The notes beneath the pieces are model-generated. The model did not search any database. It was not told where the DNA came from and saw only the letters and a list, made by a program, of their open reading frames with translations. DNA of 60,000 bases from Polytrichum commune (Eukaryota > Streptophyta > Polytrichopsida > Polytrichales > Polytrichaceae): the NCBI GenBank assembly GCA_950295325.1, contig OX485804.1, positions 49,230,001-49,290,000 of the forward strand, read 5' to 3'. Shown piece after piece: positions 24,901-34,679 of this stretch (position 1 is the first letter of the stretch; every line of letters begins with the position of its first letter). The translations under genes and the position numbers were made by a program.

Positions 24901-25506
24901 AGTGTGAAGTGCCCCTAACTTGGTAAGGTGGACACCTACTAGATACAACACAAGGCGAGGCTCCTTGCATCTATTCCTTAGCTCAAGAGTCAAAATTATT
25001 CGGGATACATGAAAACAACATAGTCGACTCACGAGACTCACGAGAGAAATCCAGGCTTCTTTTCTATTATATGAAATAGTACATGGTACCAGTTTACCGG
25101 TAAAACCACTAGTTACTAATACAGTGCCTACTCCTTGCAAAGGGTGAAGTAGTATTACATTCAACGCCAATACCCTGGGGTATGGCCAAGGGTGTTCTAC
25201 GAACAGACACTCTATTCACTCCGGCCCCCAAGGACCGGAGTTCTTCTTCTTCTTCTTCTTCTTCTATTATATAAATCGATAATCACATGTAATGGTTTAT
25301 GCTAAAGAGTATAAGATGACTAAAACTGCACATTAGATTACTACTGATTGCTGACTTTCTAGCCCCGGTTATATAATTGCAGGTTTGTGGCCGAGGTAAT
25401 AGAAGATCCATGGGAAGGCCAAGATTTGCCACCCGGTGCAAAAATCCCCATCAAGCCCCTCATTAGTGCCAAGAAATCCAACCCCTCTAGATGTAATATC
25501 ATGTAG
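18912..25506 (+). CDS. Cyclophilin-type peptidyl-prolyl cis-trans isomerase with a C-terminal CaaX box (6 exons)
   Basis: Exons are 18912-18979, 20100-20160, 21440-21482, 22920-23068, 23856-23977 and 25383-25506. All phases close and give 188 residues. The product starts [17 protein letters not shown] and continues through [19 protein letters not shown] (27-45), [19 protein letters not shown] (47-65), [20 protein letters not shown] (85-104), [13 protein letters not shown] (109-121) and [20 protein letters not shown] (149-168). It ends [11 protein letters not shown], a basic stretch followed by a Cys-aliphatic-Met CaaX prenylation signal. Against human CypA, Phe60, Met61, Gln63, Phe113, Leu122 and His126 are kept, Arg55 is Lys44 and Trp121 is His110. 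Intron 3 must use a GC donor (GCAAGT at 21483): with the nearby GT donor the frame stops after a few codons. The introns host MITEs, a CACTA foldback and a 590-bp element. Cyclophilin identity is very secure; the model is assembled by eye without transcript data. Confidence 0.88.
19508..19641. mobile_element. 134-bp CACTA-type foldback in cyclophilin intron 1
   Basis: The ends CACTACAAGGATCAC and GTGATCCTTGTAGTG are exact complements. Arms of about 58 bp continue through GTTGTTGCC and TTTGCCACTACAAG, so the transcript would form a near-complete hairpin. CACTA termini and 3-bp-like flanks (AGG/AGA) fit a non-autonomous CACTA (En/Spm-like) element. Confidence 0.8.
19761..19782 (+). repeat. (CTAT)n microsatellite in cyclophilin intron 1
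   Basis: About five perfect units. A shorter (CTAT)n lies at about 22838-22855 in intron 3. Confidence 0.9.
20911..21134. mobile_element. MITE related to 49241-49489 (cyclophilin intron 2)
   Basis: The left arm CTCTCATACATCCAACATAA pairs with the inverted right arm CTCTCATCCATCCAACATAA. Its left edge overlaps a (GA)n run. Confidence 0.65.
21790..22379. mobile_element. 590-bp MITE, TIR GGGCCACTTCACACA, TSD TAA (cyclophilin intron 3)
   Basis: Perfect 15-bp terminal inverted repeats GGGCCACTTCACACA and TAA on both sides (21787-21789, 22380-22382). The right half shares CTAGTGTGAAGTG and TTGGACGGTCTC with a diverged copy before LSM3 (about 5502-5837). An internal inverted pair (AATTTGTGTC-type, about 22136-22185) also occurs. 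Confidence 0.85.
23507..23800. mobile_element. Possible diverged MITE in cyclophilin intron 4
   Basis: Left CTAGGGCCGGTTCAACGGGG and the inverted right CTAGGAGCCAATTCACATGG are partly complementary, and both are followed by AAGTCC. It ends about 55 bp before exon 5. Confidence 0.4.
24429..24915. mobile_element. 487-bp MITE, TIR GGGCCGCTTCACATTATGGCC-type, TSD TAA (cyclophilin intron 5)
   Basis: The left end GGGCCGCTTCACATTATGG pairs with the inverted right end GGGGCACTTCACACTATGG. TAA is at 24426-24428 and 24916-24918. Confidence 0.8.
25241..25264 (+). repeat. (TTC)8 microsatellite in cyclophilin intron 5
   Basis: Perfect run, 119 bp before the last exon. Confidence 0.95.
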
Positions 25507-26400
25507 CTGATCCGAATTAGAGAGTACATACAACCTTAAAGAGCAACCCTAATTTAATCGAACATTCTTCCAACCACTCAACCACAGTCGGTGTTGTTGG
25601 AAAACTAATTGAATCATGTACATAATCTGCCCAACTACACTAAATATGATATTTGGTGTCACCAATTCTAATTGTTCTTGCTCAATACTAAGTGTAAACC
25701 ACCGTGTAGTGTCACCAACACTAAATGTTAACCCAACATTGTTTGTCATTCCTTGTAAAGTTTTTGGGGGGTTATATCAATAGTGTTGTAAAGACTGTCA
25801 CTTAGGACCGCTTTACACTATGGTGGAGAAGTCCACCGGTCATGAGTTCTAGGGGAATTCTGAAGTTTGATTGGCCGAGAGTGACGCTCTTGTCTGGTGG
25901 TGGTTTACACTACAACCAAGAGTCCTTTTTGGTGGAGAGCTTTGTACATGGATGAAAAGATGACATGGTTGTCAAAGTGGGGAATCGACGCTTTTTTGAA
26001 GGGGAGTTCTCCGGAGGTCAAGTTTCTTGGGTGACCTCAAAGCCTCGGACAAGAAACGTGACCTCTGGAGAACTCCAACTTGAATCAAATATTTTTTCCT
26101 TAGAGAAATCTTTGCATTATTGTTCTCCCTCTTTAGTATGACACTTTTGGGAATACACAAAAATTTCATATTATTCAGGTGTCGTCTTCTCATTCATATG
26201 ACAAATGGCGTAAAGTTGTCATATGATTGAGGGATTACAAAAACGTAAGTAATATGAGCTTAAAAATACATATAATGAGTTTAAACAGTAGAGATGGTAT
26301 GTAATAATAACTTATAACTACAAACAAATACAAATATTCTCAAGAACTCTTGAAATAGGACTCCAAAGATCTTTGGTGTTGCCCACCCAAGTTAACAACT

Positions 26401-26960
26401 CACGGGTAGGTCACTTAGTGCATTTTAAAAACGACGTGCGGCATAATATAGAGAGGATTAAAATCATTTGAAATAAAAATTATAAAGGAATTCCAAATAA
26501 TGAAGGGGCCATTAAATGTAGACAATCCCATTATAAGTAAGTTAGTGGACATAAAATGTGGGCCATTATTTTTTTGTAAAATTAATATAGGGGCTGAAGA
26601 TAAGGATCCTAGAAGGTATGTTTAGTGTGTTTGCTATGGTCTCCTATGTGTTTTCTTCATAACTTTGTTTGCAATGATATTATTGTTTGCACCCTTCTTT
26701 GTTTCCATGGTTTCCCTTAACACTCGTCAATGCGTTAGGAAGTAGATTAGCTTTTATTACTTAAAAGGAATATAGAGTACAAAAAATTGTAGTGACTTGG
26801 ACAATATAAGTAATGGAAGGGTGCAAACAAATGGGCCATTTTTGAAATTTAAGTAATTATATGGAGGCTTTAATTCAACCCTTGAAGGTAAATAACCCCA
26901 AAACAAAAAACCCCCAGCCGCACGTGGTGCACAAAAATGCCTTAGAGTGACCTACCCGTG
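26401..26960. mobile_element. 560-bp hAT-like MITE nested in the 2-kb transposon, 8-bp TSD
   Basis: TIRs start CACGGGTAGGTCACT at both ends and match again at GACGTGCGGC/CACGTGCGGC. The flanking direct repeat TAACAACT occurs exactly at 26393-26400 and 26961-26968. An 8-bp duplication is typical of hAT elements. It is non-coding. Confidence 0.85.
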
Positions 26961-27097
26961 TAACAACTGTCATCTTATCTAAATTCCCAACTAACTTTTG
27001 GAAACTCATGATTTAATTAACACCATGATCTAATAAGAAACTAGACAGTAATGATGCATGATGTTTATCATCAAGATACTAGTGATACTATATCACT

Positions 27098-27189
27098 CGT
27101 GTACAAGGCAACATACTAAGCTAGAGGCCACTCTAACTCTAATCGTGTACAAGGCAACATACTAAGCTAGAGGCCACTCTAACTCTAAT
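27098..27189 (+). repeat. Exact 46-bp tandem duplication
   Basis: Two identical 46-bp copies (27098-27143, 27144-27189) begin CGTGTACAAGGCAACATACT. They lie inside the 2-kb transposon. Identity suggests a recent duplication. Confidence 0.95.
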
Positions 27190-29145
27190 CATGTCCATTC
27201 TACACTAGTAACCCTAATTATCATTAAGTTCCCAACAATAAGTGAAGTTCCCAAGTAGTTCCCAAGTGAAAATGGATGTAGTTTAGATGTACATAATATA
27301 GATGACATGAATTCTAGCATTAACTACCTCTTTAGTATGACAAAACGGAGATTCTAAATGTCGCATTATCTCGTGTTGTAGTCGTATAAAAGAGGGGGTT
27401 TTGAACTAAAAAGTATGGTCTTGCAAAAATGTGTTGTAATATCGAGGGTGCCATATAAACGGGTGTTGTATTAAGGATGTTAGACTGTACTCAAATAAAT
27501 TCTTGTCATGAAAGAAGTTCTAAAACATTGCCATATACATTTTTTTATTAATACATTTAAAAAAAAATTCAATACAATGGTCATTTAGGGGGTAAGGTTT
27601 CTACTATGGCCGGCTATGACCATTTTGTGAAGTTGTCTTATGGACTTCTCCTCTTGGTGAAGTTGTTTAATACACTTCTCCTCTAGGTGGTACACTACGG
27701 CTGGTGAAGACTTCTTAAGGCATTTTTTTTATTGTCTTTTCATCTTCTCCGGCATACCATCCCTTGCCTCAAATAACCATGTCTTGGGCTAAAATTCTTG
27801 ACCGACCGATGCACTTCTCCACCATAGTGTAAAGCGGCCCTTACTCAATGATTTTTCATCCAAATTTCAATCATCCATGACAATATTTCATCACAAGTTG
27901 GTGACAAGAGAAGGTAGGGTTTTGGCCAATGGATGAACTCATCCATCATCCATGATAGTATTTGTAAACTTATTCATATTAAGAAGTGTCATCTAAAAAG
28001 TTACCATAGTGACATTAAATTACCATATGACACTAGATTTCATAATTTGCGTAGTTGTTCATTAATAAAATCATGACTAGGCATGAGTCCCGGTAAACAA
28101 GAAATTCTCCACTCAAAGAAGAAAAAAGAAAGAAAAAAAAGTGAGCACTTGCATACATGAGAGGCTTTACGAGGATGTGCAAGCCAAAAATTGATGTGAA
28201 AATGTGTTGATTCCACTCGGTGATAAAAAACTTTGGTGTTTTAAAATGGGCCTTAATTCGAAACAGACATGAGATGAGTAACTTACAATCTGTCGAGGTT
28301 CTCTAAGTTAGCACAAGCTTGAGCTCAAATGCTGCTACTGCTTCTTGGTAATGGCTATAAGAGCAAAACTTCAATAAGGAATATGGTTCCTTCTTTAGGG
28401 CAAGCAGGCTTATTTCGGTTAGTTAAGTGGATACTTATATTCGAGTGGTGTGTTGTTAGGTGTGGATTTAAGAATGAAACCTAATTTAAAGACACGTGTT
28501 TTAAAGAGATTGGAATACGCGGTCAAATTTTGTTAGTACAAGTTTTAGGTTTAAGAGACGACATAAAGGAAGGGAGGTTATAGAATCATTTAACAAGAAA
28601 AAGAACCTTCACTTACCTAATGAATAGGATATAGATATATGAACTCCAAAATCTATGAGGAATGAATTCAATGTGGTCTTAATTTGGATTTGCTAATCAT
28701 CTTGTACTACTCACATGTTTCATTTCTTAGGATAACTCTAGGACATAGCTGCTAAAAGTGTCCATTTTAGATCCACTTGCTTTGCTACTATCATAGAAGG
28801 TTCCCTATTCCATCTTCATATATCTTGCAATGTAGTTTCCACGTGGGATACAAGTGGGTCTTGGCGAATGTGAGCACGACACGTGGCAAGTTCGAAGAGG
28901 AAAATAACTGATTTGTGTCGGAATAAGGAGCCCTCTTTGGTACTCCCAAAAGTTGATATCGTAGAGACATTATGGGACATTATCGATAGGACCAAGCGTT
29001 GTAGGTTTACAAAGCTGAAAGCAGGTCAGGATGATGGTGAATTTAAGAGGGACCAAAAAGCTTTGTGGACGTGAAATGAAGAGCCCATAATTCAGTTGCA
29101 CTAGACGTTGGTCGAGGATCCTTCTACAAAGCACAAGGTGGGGAG

Positions 29146-29576
29146 TATAAGGTAGAAATACCATAACCCGTGAAAATAAGGTGATTCGCATTGAAGATCT
29201 GGTCTGACAATCATGAGATAATTTCCCAAGATAGACGAGAAGGATTCATGAAGAATGCAAGTTGTTTCATATTTTTTTGCCCTATACAAAAAAAATGCTA
29301 CAATTTTTCAAAGTGGAAAGTTGTCTAAACCCCTACTTGTTCACTAGATTCTCCCTACACCGAACACGATAATCCGCATTTTCATATAGAACATCGCTTA
29401 AATCGGTTACCTCATGAGTACATTAACAACTGAATCCCATTGGCTACACTAAGTGTACACGCATTGAAGTTGTTGCCGAGCCATGATCGGTTTTAGAAAT
29501 AGCACTTCACCATTATGACAACAGTCTAGTGCACGGCTAGAGGGTAGTTAGCAAGTTATGGTATTTCTACCTTATA
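29146..29576. repeat. Perfect 22-bp inverted repeats 387 bp apart
   Basis: TATAAGGTAGAAATACCATA plus AC at 29146-29167 is exactly complementary to 29555-29576. It is probably the TIR pair of a 431-bp element; flanking duplications are not clear. Confidence 0.75.
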
Positions 29577-29950
29577 TGGAGCAAAACAAAAATGTGGGGA
29601 TCCAAACAACAATGGAAGCATACGAAAGCCTTGGAAGCACCACTTGCCTCGATAGTGCAACCACACTTTAAGCCTGGTCCGAATGCACAGCCTTGTATCC
29701 GGGACAACTACTTGAAACCTACTAATCCACCTCACTTTAAGGAAGGAGTTAGGTAGCTTGTTTCCATTGTACAACTTGTGTCCATACACCAACGCCGCGC
29801 TTGCCAATTTGATCCATAAGTGGTCCTTGTTACCCCTTTTTGGATCTGTACCCTCCTGCATATGTAGAATGTACTTAGCATTGAAGATCGGTTTTGAGTT
29901 GTAAAGGTGGCTTAAACCCAAGGCCTTAACCCAAACCTCATGGGCTCTTT
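29556..29950 (-). pseudogene. Possible LINE-derived coding fragment
   Basis: A minus-strand frame of about 120 codons reads ALGLSHLYNSKPIFNAKYIL, then KRGNKDHLWIKLASAALVYG. The pattern resembles the C-terminal linker of plant LINE reverse transcriptases (…GLGLKDL…NKALLAK…DSLWVK). Resemblance is weak and no catalytic motif is present. It ends inside the right arm of a 22-bp inverted repeat. Confidence 0.2.
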
Positions 29951-30459
29951 GAGGTTAAGTCATCTAAGGTCGGAATAGTATTCGCGTGGGTGACCTTTCT
30001 GGCATTTGATTTTGGTGTAATCTATCACCTATGGTTCACTCAATTATAGTGGGGGTAGTTTCAACCAACTATGTGGGAACCTAGGGGCTTGCAACTCTTG
30101 GTGGAGATAGGTGTCGGAGAGCTTGTCCATGCATGTTGAAGGTGCCAATCTTGAAATCTTGAAACCAAGCTCCTTAAGATTAAGGCACATGTGAAGGCCG
30201 AAATTCTTTTAATTACCTTGGCCCACTACACTTTGTTTCGAAACTTGCGTTTTCAAACGTGTATGGCCTCCCCTTCAACCCACATTCAACCCACATTCTT
30301 CATAATTTGATCATTATTCCACATCTTGATATGATGCGACTAACAAAGGTTTTGTTGTGAAACGCGTGGTCTGATTGGAAACCTCAACCTTATCAAATTG
30401 ATCGGAACATAACTTCATTTTCAATGCATTTGAAGGATATGCAAATTAAGTAGGCCTAG

Positions 30460-30620
30460 TTTAGTCACTTATCTTAATTGGACATGTCTATATTTGAGCG
30501 AAGTGTAGTTAAGTGCAGATCTAAGAATGGATATAAAAAGATTGGACGGTGTGCTCAAAATCAACACTTTGATAATGAAGAATACATTCATATGAACTCC
30601 AATTTTTTTTTGACAAAAAA
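30460..30620 (+). repeat. R3 copy
   Basis: TTAATTGGACATGTCTATAT, GATTGGACGGTGTGCTCAAA and CATATGAACTCCAA match R3. Confidence 0.7.
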
Positions 30621-31449
30621 TAACTACAACCTCCTAATCATCTTGCACTACTCGTGTGCTTATTATCCTACGAAAATCATGTGGACTAATAAACGAAAGC
30701 GTTTGTTTGAGGGCCACATACCTTAAATTATGTGACTCCTGAGTTTGACATGAAGGAACACCCTTGGACACCTGCCACTCATTTATAAATATCGCCTGTC
30801 AGTGAAGCCTGGTGCGGAAGAGCGTCAGGATGTTCTCAAAAGCGGCAGTCATCTAATTATTGTCATTGAAGAGACTGACCAGGCTGCCAAAAATCTTGTT
30901 GGCTGCCACAAGTAGGTTAGCACTTTTGAGAAAGAGTACGCTCGCCTCCTGAAAAGAGAAATTATGTAACAGCTACGTTACAAATGAGTGCAACAAGGCA
31001 GGCAATCCTCCAGTCTGCAAGCAATAAATTTCACATCCGCCAGATTTGCTGAGGTCTCAATCTTCTCCTTCTCCTTCTTCCACCTGATCTTTACCACGAA
31101 TTCATAAGTTACTGGGCTTGATCTTCTTCTTCTTCCCGGCTTCCAGTAGTTGTCTGCCACTTCCGATCTGTGCAGATTGTGCCTGCCTTCACCCTTCACC
31201 TCCTGAAGAAGGTTTTTGATGCAACTCGAGGACACGATCTAAGGAAACGGCCGGGCTCATGGACTAAGAAATTTAATATGTCAAAACTGCACAAAAAACT
31301 GCAGCAGCTTTTCCTTCTCCAGAATCAGCTTTTTAAAGTTACCTTCCTTTCCTCCTAGAAGAGGACGCTTTGCTATGTCCTTGATTTGAGTTGTATTCAA
31401 CAATATGTAACCACAGCACATAAGCACGGCAATATAATACACATTATTG

Positions 31450-32340
31450 GCCTCAACCCAGTTCCTTGTCTCACTGTTGGATAATCTTTCATGAATTTAC
31501 ACCAACACTCGCACAAACAGCTAGCCCACAAATTCTTTGGTGTCGGTGTGGAGATATCTGTATATATATGATGAGTTACTCTCTAGCACACGAACTTCCT
31601 TGTTCAACTGGTGGAATCTCTATAAAATTCCTTTAGTAGTACTAGTGGCCTCACAAGTCCACACAAACTAGGTCATCCATATTTAGTATCCATATTGACA
31701 AAATTCTAGAGTTTCAGTGTTGTGCAGATATATCACGTCCACCCCCAGACCTTCCAGCTTAATATATATGCACATAAATTCATTCCTTGTTTAATTGGTT
31801 GAGTTTCTAAACTCCTGATTACTACTGGTGCGGCCCCAAAACTCCACATAAACTGGGCCAGCAGAAACCTAGCTAGCTAGACTTTCTTCCCTCCTCCCTT
31901 TTGTATTCACGTACGTCATCGACAAAGTTTGCGTTCGAAGCTCTGAACATCGATCAACCCTGTCTCACTGTTGTCCAGAATCATAATCTTTCACAAACTC
32001 CATAGTTCAGCTGAAAATATACCTTCAAGCTTCACATAATCAACCGTCAATCTCATTCTAGTGATGGCCAGCATTCCTATAATCCTGATCAGGACACACT
32101 AGGTCAACCTAAACTCTAGTGCTTCCTTCCTTCCTTCCTTCCTTCCTTTTGCATCCACTTTGACAAGGTTTGTGATGGAGTTCTGAACATCAACCCCGTT
32201 CCTTGCCGCGCTGTTGTCCAGAACCATAATCCACATATAGTTGCAGTGTGTCTTTTCAGAGATCTTCAACCTGCAATCTTGTTCGACTGGTTGCATTTCC
32301 AGAACCTCGAGGACGACAAACTAGGTCAACCTAAAACTAG
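31450..32340 (+). repeat. Diverged tandem units upstream of the GC-rich secreted-protein gene
   Basis: Recurrent blocks are TTCCTTG(T)TC…CTGGTTG(G)A, CTCACTGTTG(TCCAGAA) followed by TAATCTTTCA, and CACAAACTAGGTCA. They occur at about 31460/31600, 31780/31960 and 32195/32290. A (CTTC)n run lies at 32121-32148. Confidence 0.55.
32121..32148 (+). repeat. (CTTC)n microsatellite
   Basis: Perfect tetranucleotide run about 290 bp upstream of the secreted-protein ATG. Confidence 0.95.
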
Positions 32341-32440
32341 TTGTTCTTCCTAATCCCTTTTGAATCCATCGATCCACATCGACAAACTTGTGAGATTTTT
32401 GTGTTGGAGCTGCAGCTCCAATTGCATGAGCAGCGGCAAG

Positions 32441-32845
32441 ATGGTGGTAACGAGGAGACATCTCCAAGGGGTGGTGTATGTGATGTGTATGCTGAGCTTA
32501 TCATCAGCCAGGGAGGCATGTGCAGTAATCTCTCTGTTCAACGACTGCTTCGGCCCGAACAACATGGAGGTGACCATCAAGCATCCCAGCAGCGACGAGG
32601 TGCTGTACCAGGGCACTCCCCCGGTGGGCTACTTGTTCTCGGTGGACATCCGCGACGCCCAGATTGTAGAGTGCGTCTTCGCCATCCCCTCCGACAAGCT
32701 GCGAGTCACCACTGCGCTGGAGGATGGCTCCAATGTGTTACTGCAGGACTACCTGGTGCTCAAGGGCCATCAACACCGCATCGGCATGATCGGCTACTTG
32801 ACGGATCGCAAGGGCACCATCACCAACATGCTGTTCCAGCTCTGA
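32441..32845 (+). CDS. Small putative secreted protein, function unknown (single exon)
   Basis: This 134-residue frame starts at ATG 32441 and ends at TGA 32843-32845. The N terminus looks like a signal peptide: basic TRRH, then hydrophobic GVVYVMCMLSL, then SSA as a possible cleavage site. The mature part has two close cysteines (EAC, NDC) and one further on (VEC), and looks beta-rich, with stretches such as MEVTIKHPSSDEVLYQG and LVLKGHQHRIGMIGYLTD. I do not recognise the family. The MEVTIKHPSSDEVLYQG segment loosely recalls GOLD/p24 beta-sandwich strands, but the rest does not fit p24 (no C-terminal membrane anchor). The coding region is strikingly GC-rich, with C/G at most third codon positions, while its surroundings are AT-rich. 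That sharp boundary supports a real gene. An upstream in-frame start is possible, but it would put sequence before the signal peptide. Expression is untested. Confidence 0.6.
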   Translation: MVVTRRHLQGVVYVMCMLSLSSAREACAVISLFNDCFGPNNMEVTIKHPSSDEVLYQGTPPVGYLFSVDIRDAQIVECVFAIPSDKLRVTTALEDGSNVLLQDYLVLKGHQHRIGMIGYLTDRKGTITNMLFQL

Positions 32846-33610
32846 TTCCACCATCCCCGTGATGAATCAGGTGCCTGCCTGCCTGCCACAATCCACTCCA
32901 CAATCCACTCCACTGCATCTCTTCTCCCCTGCTCGTGCTCTTCAACCCGGTTTCGAAACGGAATTTGGTGAGCCATGGTAGAAAGAATTCCGGATTTGGC
33001 ATGCGCCTAACTTCGAGGGAGGGTGCTTGGTTTCAAAGGTTGGTCCTCCTTTTTTGGAATTAAAACCATCCCTTTCCAACTCCAATCGGAAGCGGAGGGT
33101 TTTAAGCCTTGCAAAACCGTCATCTTGGATCATAGTTGGAAATGGATGTTTATGTCTAATAAAAGTGGCTTCTACGACCTTCCTTGCATTTCAGAAAACG
33201 ACAAGCAAGGCTGTAGAAGGCACGCAAAATTGTCATATATATGTCTTTTATCTAAATGGACGTTTATGTCTTTCTTGAAACCAAATTCCTTAAAATTATA
33301 ACAAAGTATTTGTGAAAATGTCACGTTTACATGTGGTGTTTTCTTTTTCTCAGTTTCTTAGTCTTGTGAAATGCATTTGAACTTTGGAAAAAGCTATAGT
33401 TGGCAAAAACTTGTGTAGTTGGCAAAAGTTGCCTCCCAAGACCCATTCAGGTCGGCCTTCCTTGCATTCGAGAAAACGACATATATATGACATTTTTGCA
33501 TGCCATGTGATGATTTCATGAATACCATGTAATAGGCACATGTCAAGGCTAAACTTTGTTTACTTTGGCTTACCACACTCCCATTTTCGAACGTGTGTGG
33601 CCTCCACATG

Positions 33611-33634
33611 AGAAGAAGAAGAAGAAGAAGAAGA
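33611..33634 (+). repeat. (GAA)n microsatellite
   Basis: Perfect trinucleotide run. Confidence 0.95.
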
Positions 33635-33785
33635 GTTTGACTCATATGGATTATTGTATTGGTGCTTCAATTTTGAGTTGGTTTAATCAAGTCTATATGG
33701 AATCCCAAAATAGGCATAATGAGAATAAGAGGCACCCTCCCCCTACCCCCACCCCCAAGACTATTGCCTTCTTTTCAAGGTAAAC

Positions 33786-34290
33786 ATGTACCTTGAGAAT
33801 GTGCATGACACTCAAATGCAACATATCCTAAACGTATACTGTTGGAATTTTAGTTGGACATGTGTCGGTGGGTGTAAATCCATGTGGAAGGTGCGTAGTT
33901 GTGGCACTGTTGTCTCAAATTACAAAGCTTCCCAAAACAATAACAAAATAATGGTTTCAAGATTTGTGTACCAATTTGAGTAGGTATATTTGCCCCTCTT
34001 TTGAACGAGGGTAACATTTTGTCATTTGGAGATGGTTTGAGTGGAGGTTCGATCAAAAAACCAATCTTAATTTAATTTCTAAATTGTTGCCCTCAAGACG
34101 AGTATTGACATTCCTATTATAATCTCGTACATAATAGAACTTCAACGTAAAAAACTTGTACTAATAGTAGTCACCTCTAACTTGCAAACATCCATACAGT
34201 TAGATTCAGCAAAAAAAACTTTAGATCTTCAACTACGGTCGTTGAAGTTGAGGTCACATTTTTTGGGCAGATTTGAGGGAAGTTAGGGGT
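33786..34290 (+). repeat. Dispersed repeat R2, copy 2
   Basis: Collinear with 3334-3840, with roughly one change every six to eight bases by eye. Confidence 0.8.
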
Positions 34291-34679
34291 TATTGTGGTG
34301 AATCCAGGAATCGATTGATTATTAGGTAGAAACTTACACTACCCAAGATTCTACCACCTAACATTCAAACCGGTAACATGGAGAGTAGACTGCATAAGTA
34401 GCTGATTGCATAATTAAGTCATTATGGGCATGGCATCCTAATATTATTTTTGGCAAGTTTTTAAAATTGCGGCCCAAGAAAGCATTGAGAACTGATCATG
34501 GACTGAGAAGTAAGTTAGATTTGTCCCAGATGGCACCAATCTCAACTTCAATTGAGGGGCTGATCCGAGGCTGATCAATACGACCTCAATTACAGCCATT
34601 CGACCTAAGTTAAGTTTTTTGGAAACATGTTGATGAGTGTGATTCATCGAGTTTCTTGTCTAACTTACATCCTTTGCAG

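Larger units (their letters stand above)
25805..27840. mobile_element. 2,036-bp non-autonomous TIR transposon, PIF/Harbinger-like, TSD TTA
   Basis: The ends are GGACCGCTTTACACTATGG… and the inverted GGGCCGCTTTACACTATGG…, matching over about 28 bp with one difference. TTA is duplicated at 25802-25804 and 27841-27843. The flanks join to match the continuous sequence around 1236-1238, which has a single TTA: an empty site. No transposase frame is present. It contains a younger 560-bp element. Confidence 0.88.
25640..28055 (+). repeat. Dispersed repeat R1, copy split by a transposon
   Basis: The left part ends at 25801 and the right part resumes at 27844. The two parts are collinear with 1075-1480. 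Confidence 0.8.
28056..31449. other. Gene-poor repeat region
   Basis: Contains R3 copies, the 22-bp inverted repeat and the LINE-like fragment. A short non-repetitive stretch at 30780-31370 has open frames on both strands but no recognisable product. Confidence 0.5.

Noticed and set aside
30785-30927. Plus-strand frame KYRLSVKPGAEERQDVLKSG…
   Set aside because: No ATG in frame, about 45 codons, no family recognised; not better than chance in this region.
30978-31235. Minus-strand frame with VTYEFVVKIRWKKEKEK, vaguely like the Hsp90 co-chaperone AHA1 N-terminal domain
   Set aside because: Only one short strand matches; the flanking motifs of AHA1 are absent, and no splice-consistent partner exons were found.
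32341-32862. 173-codon frame overlapping the secreted-protein gene in another frame
   Set aside because: High GC keeps it open; it lacks the signal peptide and gives a Pro/Arg/His-rich sequence without structure.
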